Below, one piece after another: positions 46,634-59,309 of a DNA stretch of 64,000 nucleotides. Under the pieces are notes generated by a model. The model was not told the origin of the DNA. It saw nothing but the letters and a program-made list of their open reading frames with translations, and ran no database searches. The stretch covers positions 6,414,636 to 6,478,635 of the forward strand of contig OX422183.1 in the NCBI GenBank assembly GCA_949130485.1, given 5' to 3'. The stretch's first letter is position 1. Every line of letters begins with the position of its first letter. Made by a program: the position numbers and the translations under genes. The DNA comes from Agelas oroides (Eukaryota > Porifera > Demospongiae > Agelasida > Agelasidae).

Positions 46634-49600
46634 TCACTGTGGGCATTCATAAATGTGGGGTTCCTCCCTTTCACCACCACCACGGTCAATCTGTCCATAG
46701 GCTGAACACTCCTTCAACAGAATCTCAGTGGTCACAGCAGTGGCCCTGCAGTGACATTGTGATAATTTGCTATCTCATGCTCAATACCAGTAAGGTCTCA
46801 CAGCAAGCAATCAGTGTTTTAATTTGTTAGCAAAATAAACCATAATTATGTAAGTGGTTACATTAGCTAGTGGAGCATAGCAAATGCCTTATAAACAGTA
46901 AACAGGTTAGCAATTATAGTCTTGCTCAAATGTCTGATGTTATTGCTGTGTATACACTGAGCACAGTGAAAACACAACACAGTTAACTTGCAAACTACAA
47001 ACATGCAACAATAACATTATTCATCCTCTCACCTCTGTGTTTGGCACTTCATCCTGGCTATGGACCTGCACACAGAAAAAGGAGGTCATTGCAACATTGA
47101 CTGTACTCCTACACAAATATGACTCCAGTATAAATTCCAAGAATCATATAGACTAACAGTGGTAGCACGAGTATAACTCAATGTTTTACTAAATTCTGCT
47201 CCCCATTTTTGTGCTATGAATGGAGGAATGACGTAAATTAATTTATCAGGAATCATTTGTTTGCACCAGTGTTGTACATGTTGGAGCTTACCTCCGCTGG
47301 TGCCAGATGACTGCAGACTGTACAACAGCCACCACCAGGAGAACCAACACTGCTGTAACTGCAACTCCAGCCACTGCTGAAGTAGATGAACACTGAATGG
47401 GTACTTCTGGCAAGATGTGTGGAGTGCCTGCAGGTAAAATTCATTTCTGCTGTAACAAACATTGGATCAAGGGCTATGCTCAACTGCACAACATCATATG
47501 TAGATGAAACAAATTACACAAACTAAATTCTGCAACAAAACTACCTGAGAATTTTACCTGAGTCTTCTGGACACATGGATGCTGTACCTGTGTAGTTAAA
47601 GCATGCATTAACCACAATGTCATGCAGACTTCCACATTGCTAGCTATAGTTCACCTTGCAATGTTACACCTTCCCTCCTGTGTTCTCCAGCAGTGGCCAC
47701 CACAGTGATGGCGTAGCTTGTGCTGCACTGGAGGTCAGTGAGAGTGGCCTCAGTTGCTGCTGGGTCACTGAGCTGCAGGGAGGACTCACCACCTCCCTCA
47801 GGATGGTAGGTCACAGTGGTGGTGTTGAAGCAGCTGGGAGCTGGGCCTAAACTAGTCCACCGCCATGCTACCCTGATACTTAAGGCATTCATGAAGTGAA
47901 CAGTGACCTCAATGGGAGTGGGAGGGGCTGAAATAATACAGTTGAACAAATACAATAAACTGTATGACAAGTTATACAACATAAACATACCTCTTGCTGG
48001 TAGATTAACCATTCTGGGGAGACTCCTTGAATTATTTAGACCACCTGTAGCATAAACCCAGATGGTGTACTCTGTGTCACACTGAAGGTTGAGCAAGGTG
48101 GCACTGGTTGCTGTTGTATTGTCCACTGTGTGCATCATCAGAGAGCCTCCCTCAGGTTGGTAGTGAACTCTAACAAGATCAAGTAAACCCTGACATGACC
48201 ACTTCCATGACACTCCGATACTTGTGTTGTCTGCAGTGACTTCAGCTCTCACTCTAACTGGAATTGGTATTGCTGTGCAATAACATAACTACATTAAGAT
48301 AATGTGACCAAAATCTCACACATACACACAATTGCTTTACCTCCAACAAGTACTTGCGCTGTGCTATGCAGTAAAGCAAATTCACCTAGGTCTCTTGCTT
48401 CTCCAGAAACTAACACAGTGATAGAGTAGGTAGTACACTGGAGACCAGTCTGAATGATCTCAGTCTGTGATGTATTGGTAGTTGTATTTGTTGCTACTAA
48501 AATCCCAGATCTATTTCTGAAGTTCACCCTCACAGCTGTCACACACTCAGGTGGTATTGTAGTGCTCCAGGTCACTCTAGCACCAGGGGTTGAGCCACCG
48601 ACACTCTCAGTACTCACAGTAACAGTGGAGAGGAAAAATTGAGCAGCTGCACGAATAATCCAGCAAATTAATCCGGAAATTAATATAAATGCGAACATTG
48701 CAAGGCATTTTACACATGCATTATTTAAAAATGGTATTCATTTTATGGATACTATTACCAGTATATATCAGTAGTTAATTCGCATTATTTAAATAGCATT
48801 ATTATGCAAAACCCTTACATTCAACTGATTCACATTACTTTAACCGCACATTAATTTCCGGAATTATGGTATAACACTGTGTCTATAGAGAATACAGAAT
48901 TGAATTTCAGCGGCTATACACAGCAATGATAAGCTCCAATAAAAATATAACATAGACCAATCAACAGAGTGCTAAAAGACTTACATGATGATTTTATCAG
49001 CAAAATGTTTAGGCACTGTACCTAGTAAAATTCACTTCGTATTATTTTAAAGTACCGGTACCGATCAGAGGAGTGAGTGACTCCCCGGAGAGAATAACTC
49101 CCCCCTGGAGAAAAAGACTCCCCTAGCGGACGCTCGTCCCGAAATGGCAGTACTTGGCAGGAAATTCAAACTCATCAGTATAACGATCAATGGTGCTATA
49201 TAATGGCAAGTAAAATGTGTTTTATAGCATTCATCAGTCATGGAAGAGCTTGAAGTAGTTGAGAACTATTGTATGCTGCACACAAGGTGCTCAGTGTAGA
49301 GTTTCCCAATCTCGAAGGCTTACAAAGCACTCTATACTGGTTGAAACTGGAGGATTTTTTCCTATCAATGGCACAATAGTACAGATTCTGTTTGAGCGGG
49401 AAAGGAATCACTGGGTGACGACAAGCTTACATGATGGTGAAGTGAGGCTATATGACAGCTGTTTTCATGGCCACAAACTAAGTGCAAGCATCGAAGAGCA
49501 GCTGATACGCATCTACAAAACATCAGTTCAAGGTCGCATTCTACCAGTTTCAGTGATACCAGTACAGCAGCAAACCGGGAGTGTGGACTGTGGACTCACG

Positions 49601-52600
49601 GCTCTGTTCCACACACAACCACTCTTCAGCTCCTTTGGATACTGGAGCGTAGTACCAACGATATATTGCATATTCTAGTTTAAGCCCAGCCCAGCACTCA
49701 AATCACCTGGCCACGGTCACCAACTAGGCTTGGCATACGATCGCAAGACCTGGGCCTACTCAACAAATATAGTCTTGGCCACTGTGGCCTTTCTGCTGCT
49801 TCTAGACACAAGCTTGCTTTCACAAGGAGGCATTACGCACTACTCACAGCAACTGACACTATAGCACTCTACTAAACTCCTTCTTTGCAAAAAAAAAAAG
49901 TCGATCTAAGCTTATCTTCAAAGTTAAAGTTCCAACCACAACATGAGGGGTTCCACCAGGCCACATTTAACTAACTTAATTATAAATGCATTATTGGATG
50001 CCAATGCCGACAGGAAACTGGGAAATTCCCCAATTTTACAGACAGTGAACGGTTGAAGACTCCCAAAACCAAGTGTTTGCTAAAAGTTTATGAAGGCGAG
50101 GAGTCTATCAGCTTGGATTCCAGGTTTGCCGACCTTGAAAATCCAGGGTTGAGTACCACCTTAAGCATGTATTTACGAGCGTCCTTTCAGTGCAAAGTAC
50201 TTATGCACGCATTCCACATTCATCTGCTGGCCATCTATGAACAAATGGAGTACATAGCTGCAACCAAATTGGCTTGAACAGTGATGTTCAGTGGAAGCAA
50301 GGCTAGTGGAACACTTACAAATGGTAGGGCTAGACGGTGAGTGGACTTTGTGGCCATCCCAGTTTTCTTCTCAGACAGATATTGAACATTGCAAAGTGGT
50401 AGTAGTATTCAAGGTCACAGACACCTGAAAAATGAGATCTGATATACATTTTGCAAAATTCAAAACAAAGCCGTAGTGTGATTCTCACAGTGGTACAATT
50501 TGGCCAACATTCAGAATCCAGTTTCCAATGTAACTGTTGACCACACTGAGAGTGGCTTCTTGTGGCCAATCTGTCTCCAATGTTGTAATGACTGTGATGT
50601 TAACTTTCCAGATCATTTTTTACAAAACAGCCAACAGAATAGAAAATGGAAATCTGGTGGCTATTTTCTATTTTCCATATCTCATTCACAAAACAGCCAT
50701 GTGATTGAAAAATGGAAATCTGGAGGAAGTTTTCTATTTTCCACATCTCAGGCACATCATTGTCCTTATGGTAAAACCTGCAAAACCAGTTGGGTGAGCA
50801 CATGCTCTCACAATGAGGTCACACATAAGTATTACGAAAGGCCAACCAGTTGGGTGAGTACATGATGTGTGAACTTAATCTGTAGCTAGTAGGAAAATGG
50901 AGGTCTATAGTGCTGAAATTAGACCTATGGTGGAAGATAGTTAGCTATACACATGAACAGATCAGTGGATTTCTGTAGCAACAAAACTATGAAGCATGTG
51001 GGTTTTCAGCCCGAAGTGTAAGAAAGTTTTGCTCTCCGCATTGTAATCACTACCACAGTAACCTATCTGTTCAGGAGTTATAGACAGAGTTGTTCATAAT
51101 GGAGTAATTACAGTTGGACATAGTTATGGCAGGCGCACAATGCATGGATTGCTGGCATCCAGTGGGGTACGTTATTAAACAAAGAAAGTGCATTATGAAC
51201 TAAACGCTTTACCTGTTGTTGAATGCTATCTATTTCAGTTTCATGTTTCAGAACATCGTATCTGCTGAATCACTATCCCAAGTGGCTCCAATTCAACGTC
51301 AACACAGCACCCACAAACTAATGAATCCTATTCCATATATGGTAACTGCTCGTGGCGACAAAATTGCTTCTAGATTAGAATGAAAAGGTCATAAAATATG
51401 GAATGACCCATGGGTTGCTATAGATGGATACTCACGTAAAATAGTTGGATTTAGTACGCTTCCAGTAAAAAAATGCCATAGCAATATATGACTGCCTCTT
51501 CTGACCACTGTTGCTAAAGGAAGGGCTGTGGGTCCAAGTAAAAGTTGATCATGGGTGTGAGTTTAGTCTCATGCTTAGTGTTCAGCAGGGCTTGGCAGGT
51601 TTCTGTGTTAGACAAGACAAAGTTCCTTTCCTACAGACAATTTCACAAGAAACGTATTTGGCCTGAAGTAAATCAGAGGATCAATTACCCACTGAAGCAT
51701 CTGTTAATACAAATGGAAGTGAACCAGATCATTGATATGAGAGATGAAACTGTGAAATTCTGCTTTTCCTGGGTAACAATACTTATGTGTGACCTCATTG
51801 TGAGAGCATGTGCTCACCCAACTGGTTTGGCAGGTTTTACCATAAGGTCAATGATGTGCCTGAGATATGAAAACTTCCTCAGGATTTCTATTCTTCAATC
51901 TCTTGGCTGTTTTGTAAATGAGATATGGAAAATAGAAAATAGCCACTAGATTTCCATTTTCTATTCTGTTGGCTGTTTTTGTAAAAAATGATCTGGAAAG
52001 TTGTCATTACAACATTGGAGACAGATTGGCCACAAGAAGCCACTCTCAGTGTGGTCATCAACAGTTACGTTGCAAACTGGATTCTGAATGTTGGCCAAAT
52101 TGTACCACTGTGAGAATCACACTACGGCTTTGTTTTGAATTTTGCAAAATGTATTTCAGATCTCATTTTTCAGGTGTCTGTGACCTTGAATACTACTACC
52201 ACTTTGCAATGTTCAATACCTGTCTGAGAAGAAAACTGGGATGGCCACAAAGTCCACTCACCCTAGACGGTGTATGAAATCTACGGGCCTGTAATATATC
52301 TATTGGAGTCATCCACTTTAGGGGAATCATTCACTTCAGGGGAGTCATTCACTTCAGGGCAGTCATTCACTTCTAGAAGCCAGTGACTTCAAGGGAGTCA
52401 TTGGCTCCTAGGAGTGAATGACTGAGAGTCACTGGCTCCTAAGAGTGAGTGACTGGGGAGTTATTGACAGGGTGAGTCACTCACTCCTATGACGCGTTGT
52501 AACAACACAGCCTAACAAAGGGGCTATCATTTCTCGCTCTTTTAGCGCTCAATCCAGTGATTATAAAATTGGAGTTTGCTGTCAGTAGTTACTCTAGACA

Positions 52601-52756
52601 CAGCTAGCGAATTAATATAAGTAGGCCTATATATACGCATCACCATCTCAAACGATCATGTAGCTAGCTCGTACCTGATAGGGAGCAATTCTGCCCTCCG
52701 ACTAGCATGCAGTTGCTGAGTACCAACAAGACGAGCGACAACAATCCACCGTCCAT
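46634..52756 (-). CDS. Receptor M4: three FN3 domains, membrane helix, ITIM-like tail (about 417 aa)
   Basis: The most complete ITIM-type gene. Exons: 52675-52756 signal peptide (MDGGLLSLVLLVLSNCMLVG), 48341-48646 FN3-1, 47991-48272 FN3-2, 47655-47927 FN3-3, 47558-47587 microexon (TASMCPEDS), 47292-47427 stalk/membrane (AVAGVAVTAVLVLLVVAVV), 47033-47065 juxtamembrane microexon (SIARMKCQTQ), 46634-46745 tail (KECSAYGQIDRGGGEREEPH then IYECPQ, stop). Sum 1254 nt = 417 aa plus stop; all junctions are in phase. Each FN3 has the Trp and Cys pattern of the family. Intron 1 is about 4 kb because a 3.4-kb element sits in it; linking the signal exon to FN3-1 across that element is my inference, supported by strand, order and phase. 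Expected to be a glycosylated single-pass surface receptor with one ITIM-like and one C-terminal Tyr motif. Confidence 0.82.
48647..49068. other. AT-rich part of M4 intron 1
   Basis: No feature recognised; 'ttaatttccgg' occurs in both orientations (about 48668-48680 and 48849-48862). Confidence 0.35.
49069..52488 (+). mobile_element. 3.4-kb TIR element with Ulp1-like protease and integrase-like transposase, broken
   Basis: Ends AGGAGTGAGTGACTC at 49069 and the inverse at 52474-52488, with 'gagtcattcactt'-type subterminal repeats at the right. 49259-49678 encodes a C48/Ulp1-like cysteine protease piece (NHWV, YDS, VQQQ, VDCGLTAL). About 51110-51780 holds traces of a DDE/integrase-like domain ('GYSYGRRTMHGLLAS', 'AIDGYSRKIVGF', 'VDHG.EF', 'WPEVNQRINYPLK'). 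Two inverted 500-bp arms (50331-50838, 51774-52266) flank it. Protease plus integrase-like transposase suggests a Ginger- or KDZ-like DNA transposon; a Polinton relation is not excluded. Broken in several places; moderate age. Confidence 0.6.
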
Positions 52757-52971
52757 GTCCCTCAATAATCATTGAGTGGGTTCTTCGTGATAGGGTGGGG
52801 TCTGGGCACGAGACGAGCCGAGGTCGGGATACAAGTATATCGGATAACTTAGGCCAGGCAAACTAAATTAATATTGTTTCGCAATAGCATTTGTTTGCTT
52901 TGAGACGTAACAGTGGAGGAGTGAAACTGAACAACTACATGCAGCATAAAACGAAAGGCACTGAAGTGCCA

Positions 52972-53573
52972 AACCCTCGGCGCAGCAGTGCATGTGATTG
53001 TACTTGTGTGTTACACTCTGCTTTTCGTCACATGTCTTCCGTCTTACAGGTACAGCAGCTTTACACTGCGGGTATACCTTTGTTGGAGGCATACTTACTG
53101 CCAATGGCCAATAATCGAACTCGCAAAGAACGTCTCTCCCAAGAACAAAATCGCCGCTAGCCACGAGGTCCAGATTCAAAGTAACTTGCCCCCCGGACAC
53201 TTTACTTCGGGGGGCAAGTTACTTCGTGACATGACTTGACAACTGACTTTGACAACTGTCTGGACGGTGATGAGTCTACTAGCAAAGCGTCCTGGGATGA
53301 CCAGTCTATATGAGTATTATATACCTTCCGCGGAGTAAAAAATGGCCGACTTATCATGTAGCCGTACCAACAGGAAACGCTCTAGCTACGCAACGAAGCA
53401 TTTCCAGAGAAAATCGCTTAAAATTTCGACCTTCATCCGCCGCTGAGAAGGTTAGTATCGTTTGTGGCACGAATAATCACGTATAAAGTGAGATGTTGAG
53501 TAACAGACACACAGACAGACACACAGACACACAGACCAAGTGACCCTCGCTGCGCATGCGCGCCGAGGGTTAA
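52972..53573 (-). mobile_element. 600-bp deletion derivative of the AACCCTCGGCGC element
   Basis: Both ends carry the AACCCTCGGCGC motif in inverted orientation. The interior matches 27546-28020 in reverse, including the MPPTK start, but is shortened. A 43-bp hairpin with arms 'agtaacttgccccccg' sits inside at 53180-53222 and is absent from the other copy. Confidence 0.65.
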
Positions 53574-53654
53574 TCATGAATGCAATTTTACTATGCATGT
53601 ATGCGCACTAAACGATCAGACATAGCTGCCTAATTATACATAAGAGGGAGCATA

Positions 53655-53736
53655 AGAGGGAGTATGATTTCTGTCCTCTAACCAGCATACAGCTACTGAG
53701 CATCAACTAGATGAGCGACGACAATCCACTGTCGGT
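53655..53736 (-). pseudogene. Signal-peptide exon relic
   Basis: The minus strand matches the family signal exon ('GGATTGTCGTCGCTC...'), but the ATG is changed and a stop lies inside. No FN3 exon follows directly. Confidence 0.55.
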
Positions 53737-54259
53737 GTTGATGGACTGCGAGGGACCCAGTACACTAAATTGACGCGAGGGGGCACAGCAACGTAACAGT
53801 ATAGTCCTTTCCTCGTGATTCGATCCCCACAGCCTGCAGGGCCTTTGTGCATCAAGTATATATACCAGGTACAATTGTAGGAATGCCATATGGATTATAC
53901 TCATATGAAATGCTAAACTTGCAGTGTGACACTGTACTATTTATAGTCCAGTTCCAGACGGAAAATTGTATGAATATGCAAACCATCTTTCCTGCACCGC
54001 CCCAGTTTATGGGCTGCAAAAGCAAGTAAACGTGACAACCAATCAAATCAAAAAACTGGAAGTCTGCCAGTCTAGTAGACCACCAGTGGGTACCGGTATA
54101 TACAGCTACAATAGATTTGTATATGTCAATGTCACAGTGTTTTCTATACATAAAGCAGATTTCTTGCTATATGCGGTCACTGTGGGATTTCATAAATGCA
54201 GTTCTCCTCCTTCTTATCACCACCATTCTGGTCAATCTGTCCGTATGCTGAACACTCCT

Positions 54260-54840
54260 TTAAGGTGGCAGGGAACCCTGTGTTTTCAAGGTCAACAAAC
54301 CTGGAATCCAAGCTGATAGAATTCTTTGTCTTTGTAAACTTTAAGCGCACAGTCCGCTTCATCCGCTCACGGTCTGTAAAATTGGGGATTTTCCCCATTT
54401 CCTGTCGGCATTGACATCCAATAATCAGTTTATAATTAAGTTAGTTAAGATGTGGCCTGGCGGTACCCTTCATGTGGTGGTCGGAACTTTGAAGGTAAGC
54501 TTAGATCGACTTAAAAAAAAAAGAAAAAAAAAAAAAGAAGGAGTTTAGTAGAGTGCTGAAGTGTCAGTAGCTGTGAGTAGTGTGAAGTGCCTGCTTGTGA
54601 AAGCAAGCTTGTGTCTAGAAGCAGCAGAAAGGCCACAGTGGCCAAGACTGTACTCATTGGGCAGGCCCAGGTCTTGCGATCGTATGCCAAGCCTAGTAGG
54701 TGATCGTGGCCCGGTGCTTCGAGTGCTGGGCTGGGCTTTAACTAGAATGCGCAATATATCATTGGTGCTACGTTGCCATTGACAGGAAAGCTGAACGGTG
54801 TTTGTGTGTGGAACAGAACCGTGAGTTGTTTAGCGACATA
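54260..54840 (-). mobile_element. Second, partial copy of the protease-bearing element
   Basis: Reverse complement of about 49560-50160: the same 'gcttggattccaggtttg', 'ccaagcctagtaggtgatcg' and poly-A blocks, and the end of the protease region. Fossil fragment; it interrupts the M5 tail exon. Confidence 0.65.
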
Positions 54841-54844
54841 AGGG

Positions 54845-56214
54845 GGAGAGGTGGGGCTAGTAATGCTTACTTGCACTCGTGAATGAGCCCCTCCCGTAGA
54901 CAAGCTGTGAATTTTGTGAAATGTGCATTCATTTTGGTGCAGTCAAAGTTGTCCATTCCAGGAGTAGTGACAAACATGAGTCTAGCCTGACTTTGGGAGT
55001 AGCTCTGAACAAAAGCTGGCACAGAATGATTTGAGATACATTGGTGGTTAGGACACTACCTACAGTGAGCATGTAGATGCATCCATCGAGTGGCAATTTT
55101 GGCTCATGAATATATTAATAAGCTACTAAAACCCATTTTTAAAATTAGGCAATGCAAGATTGCCCTAAACCAAACCCTAACCCTGAAACTAGGAGCAACA
55201 CTGGTCCTGACTTGTAACCCAGGTTTATGTTTTCGTAACCTCCGCCGAGTGACTTCCCCCGCCACGTTAAAGAATCTCAGAGTAATAATTATAAGTTGCA
55301 TAACAGCCAAAAAATTATCAATCTTTACAGTAACCACAGCGTTCATCTTTTATATTGCAAGCAATGAACGCTCCAGTGACCTTAACCTTGTACCTGTGCA
55401 CCAAAGCTGGGAATGAGGTTACCTGTAGAGTGGCTTAATTCTAGTGTCAATGAGCCTTCCAAAAAGAAGAAGAAAAAAAAGATTGCTAGCTGTACAACAT
55501 TTTGTGTATTGATGGTACTACTTGATGACTGGAATTCATTTCTTGGTGATCAGTAGCCAGAATTCACCTAAACTGGATGTGTACATCTCTCCACCATGTG
55601 ATCACAATTAAACATTGACCTGAATGGCACTATATTGCCCAGAACACACTAATTTGCATGTAGATTTTATAGATTGACTCTGAGTAATTAATGGTATTTG
55701 TACAGTGATAGAATACTTGAGCTAACAGACACACAATTGAGTGTAATTTGTAACCTTCACCTGATTGAATTCTATGAGTGAGACACTACATAGCATGTTA
55801 GTCTGGTCCCCACACCTACTGCTGAAGGTCTGGGGACGAGGCTACTAGCATGTTTATTGTTTATTATAGTGGTATTCACTATAACTATGGCCCCTGTGCA
55901 TGGTGAGAACTAGCTGAAAGGAAACAAACTACTCCACAAGTTGCTGTTTTAATTGTGCAGTTAAGTTCTGTACTCATTCTGTCGTTAAACTAGACTGACT
56001 GTAGACCTTGTGTAAATTTAGAGACTGTGTGCTGACAAAAGAACCACTTAAATCAGCCACTTTCAGTGACTTTCATGATGTGTAGGACTCATTAAACCAC
56101 TCACCATTAATGCACTCACCATTCAGATGCCACTGTTTGCGTATGCACTGAAAAAACAAAACAAACAAAAAACAGCTGCAAACTTAAATCTAAATTGTAG
56201 CAACAAAGTTTTCT
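54845..56214. other. Non-coding stretch
   Basis: No gene recognised; one micro-hairpin at about 55800-55845 and A-rich runs. Confidence 0.4.
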
Positions 56215-57737
56215 TCTCTTCTGTGCTTGGCTGTTCATCCTAGCTATGGACCTGTACACAAAGAAAGGTACAGAAAGTTCTCGCTATATTTTGAATGGGC
56301 TCCTATACACATGCAAAAGTACATGCTCAGATCATAAACCAGGTGTGATATGTTAGCATCAGCGCAACACAATTAATGCTCTATGTATACTGTCTAGTTT
56401 TGTACCACTGGTGACAGACTATCACTAAGCTGAAGCTTACCTCTGCAGGTGCCAGATGACTGCAGACTGTACAACAGCCACCACCAGGAGTGGGTTACCA
56501 TACTGAAATCATAACACCCGGGTTTTAAGCTTACCAATTAGCACTTCAGTAGTACAGCCACAGGTGTACTATAACACTCATTATTACAATCCAACTGTCT
56601 AGGGGCATCTCCTACACTCACCAGACAGAGATAGATTGGCAAGTTTGGTGAATGGCCCTATACTCTGACTAGCTCCAACTGCAGCCACTTGAAATGTATA
56701 CACCTGAAGATGTCTGAACTGGACCACTGGTTGTTACATTCGTCACAGCACCACCACACATGGTCTGATACTGCACAAGGTAGTGGGTGACTACTCCACT
56801 TCCATTGAAACAATGAATCTCACTCCAGGAGACAGTTACAGTGGTGGAGTTTACTGGAGTGACTACCACCTGTGGAGCTCCTGTACAAGTAAAAAGGATT
56901 CTATCACAGTAGCTCAACATTATGTTGCACCTGTAGGCTGGGACCTGGATGTCAGGCTGAAACTACCTCACACCATGCTGCATATTAAGCACAAAGCAAA
57001 GCAAGGCCACGGAGTTTACTGGAGTGATCGCCATCAAATGTGGACTCCCTAGATGCAAAGAGGATCAGGAGAGTAATAGCTTGTGGCTGATCAGCAATGC
57101 ATACATGCAAAACAAACACAAAAATAGAATCAAATTCCTAATACCTCCAAGTCTGAAAATGGGCCAGGTCTCTTCACATCAGCTGCTGCCACTTGGAAAG
57201 TAGCTATATTCCATGTTTGAAGTCAGGCCTGACACATTAACAGCCTGAACTAGACCATTTGTTGTTATGATCTTGGAAGGCAGTGATAACTATCTGCTAT
57301 ATTCTATCACAATCTGCCATGGTTCGAACATACTCTAATCATGTTCAAGACAAAGCAGCTACCAATGAGCCTTTTTCAAATTGATTTGTTGCCTTTCTGG
57401 AGAAGTTGCAGAATTCTAGTAAGATCGTGCAAGCTGAATTGGTGCTAGAATCCATTTCAAAGTATATTGTTGGTCAGTATAATCTTTCACATATGGACAA
57501 GCCTTGTCCCCAGGCCCCTCCCCCCTGAAGCCTGGTACTCACTGTTTACACATATACAAAATATTATCATAAAAGGCTTTGTGCACTTACCGGTCAACTG
57601 GATATGAAAAAAATGAATGCAGTTTTAATTGGCCAACTCAAAAATGCAATTAATGAGCTGCACACCATAATATCATGGTATTCTGAGCTTGTCCTATAAA
57701 CCCTAACTGGGGCCCTAAACAATGCACGCAGGCTTTA

Positions 57738-58002
57738 GGCCACTTTGAATTAATTGAACTAACCCGACCGACCTGAAGTTTTAAAAGTGCCTCATAGTTG
57801 GGTAATAATTGTTATATGCACCACCTCAAACATTTTAGCACAAGTAGGATAAAATTGTGTTTTTTTTAGGCTACCGTTTCAGAGCTAAGCTGCCACGTTT
57901 AATACATCCGGTGGGCCTAAATAAAATATTACCCGCCCGACCGACCGACCCAACATTCTTGTGGTCATGTTAGTTCAAACAAACAATTAATTCAGAATGG
58001 CC
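57738..58002. mobile_element. 265-bp MITE, PIF/Harbinger-like
   Basis: Ends GGCCACTTTGAATTAATTG and the near-exact inverse, flanked by the 3-bp repeat TTA (57735-57737, 58003-58005). The paralogous site at about 46459 reads 'ggctttagtcaccacc' without it. TTA target duplication is typical of PIF/Harbinger. Confidence 0.75.
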
Positions 58003-58407
58003 TTAGTCACCACCACACTCTTGGGACACACATGCAGTATTTGCTAGTACTATAATCACTTCAAACTGTTGGCTAAACAACCCAAAGCAAACCATGTAAA
58101 GTACATATGCAGTAGTAGGTATAGGGCTATCAGAGTATGTGTGCTATGAAGCCAAAGTTATATAATCCAGTCACTGTGGGCGTTCATAAATGTGGGGCTC
58201 CTCTATCTCACCATCACCACGGTCAATCTGTCCATAGGCTGAACATTCCTTCAAAGGAATCTCAGTGGTCACAGCAGTGGCCCTACAGTGACATTGTGAT
58301 AATTTACTATCTCATGCCCAATTCTAGTAAGGTCTCACAGCAAGCAATCAGTGTTTTACAAAATACACCAGATGTAAGTGGTTACATTAGCTAGCAGAGC
58401 CAGGTAT

Positions 58408-58722
58408 GTTCGGATGCCAAAATTGGCACATTTTGGAAACCGTTTTCTACCACTTATGGTGGATTGTGACATGCCAATTCTGGTTTGATTCCAAAATTGG
58501 CACAAGATGTATTCTCTGTTCTACAGAGTGACTCATGTGCCATATCTGCCAACTTTGGTTCGGTTCCTAAATTGGCACAAAATGTATCCTTGGCAACTTT
58601 CCAAAATTGGCACAAAATGTATCCTCGGCAGCTTTCCAAAATTGGCACAAAATGCATTCTCTGTTCTACAGAGTGACTCATGTGCCATATCTGCCAACTT
58701 TGGTTCAGTTCCAAAATTGAAA
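58408..58722. repeat. Nested tandem repeat 'ccaaaattggcacaaaatg'
   Basis: A unit containing 'ctctgttctacagagtgact' and 'gccatatctgccaactttgg' occurs twice, separated by two 34-bp subunits ending 'ccaaaattggcacaaaatgt'. Lies in an M6 intron. Confidence 0.75.
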
Positions 58723-59309
58723 ACACAGTCAACTTGCAAACTAACTCAGCACAAACATGCAATTATTCTTCCTGTTACCTCTGTGTTTGGCACTTCATCC
58801 TGGCTATGGACCTGCACACAGAAAAAGGAAGTCGCTGCAATATCATTGTCTGTACTCCTACACAAATACGAGTCCAGTATAAATTGTGTCTCTATTTATC
58901 CACTCAGGCGGTTTTTGCGACACACATTGGCCTAGAAACACATAAGACTATACAGGAATGCAGAACACGCTTGGATGCTGCTAGCTCAGCATTTGCCTGC
59001 ATCCATCATATTAGAACCATATGAGCAGTAGTATAATTATTATTACACTAGCAAAAATTGTTGCGTTGGTACAGACATTTGAGATGTTCTCCTCTTAGTT
59101 ATACAAGACTTAAAAAACATTAAAATGTAAAAAGATGTAGGGATGGCATGCCAAAAAGTAGGCAAACAAGATAGGGATAATGCATGAAAGCAAAGGTCAA
59201 CATATTGGCAAAGCGCCATCCCTACATCTTTTTCACACTACAGTTAGACAGTGCATGGGGGTCTTCCTAAAACGTACCACAAGTTCACAACCTTCACTGG
59301 CAGTTCATG

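Larger units (their letters stand above)
54176..56880 (-). pseudogene. Receptor M5 relics
   Basis: Pieces in receptor order on the minus strand: 56622-56880 FN3-4 (PQVVVTPVNSTTVTVSWSEI, 20 nt short so out of frame), a truncated membrane exon at about 56445-56490, a diverged juxtamembrane microexon near 56215-56255, and a tail exon cut short at 54176-54262 by a transposon fragment. A fragment duplicated from FN3-4 is near 57020-57050. No intact reading frame. Confidence 0.6.

Noticed and set aside
50330-50569. 79-residue ORF repeated at 51969-52277
   Set aside because: The two are arms of the inverted repeat inside the 3.4-kb element; similarity extends outside the frame.
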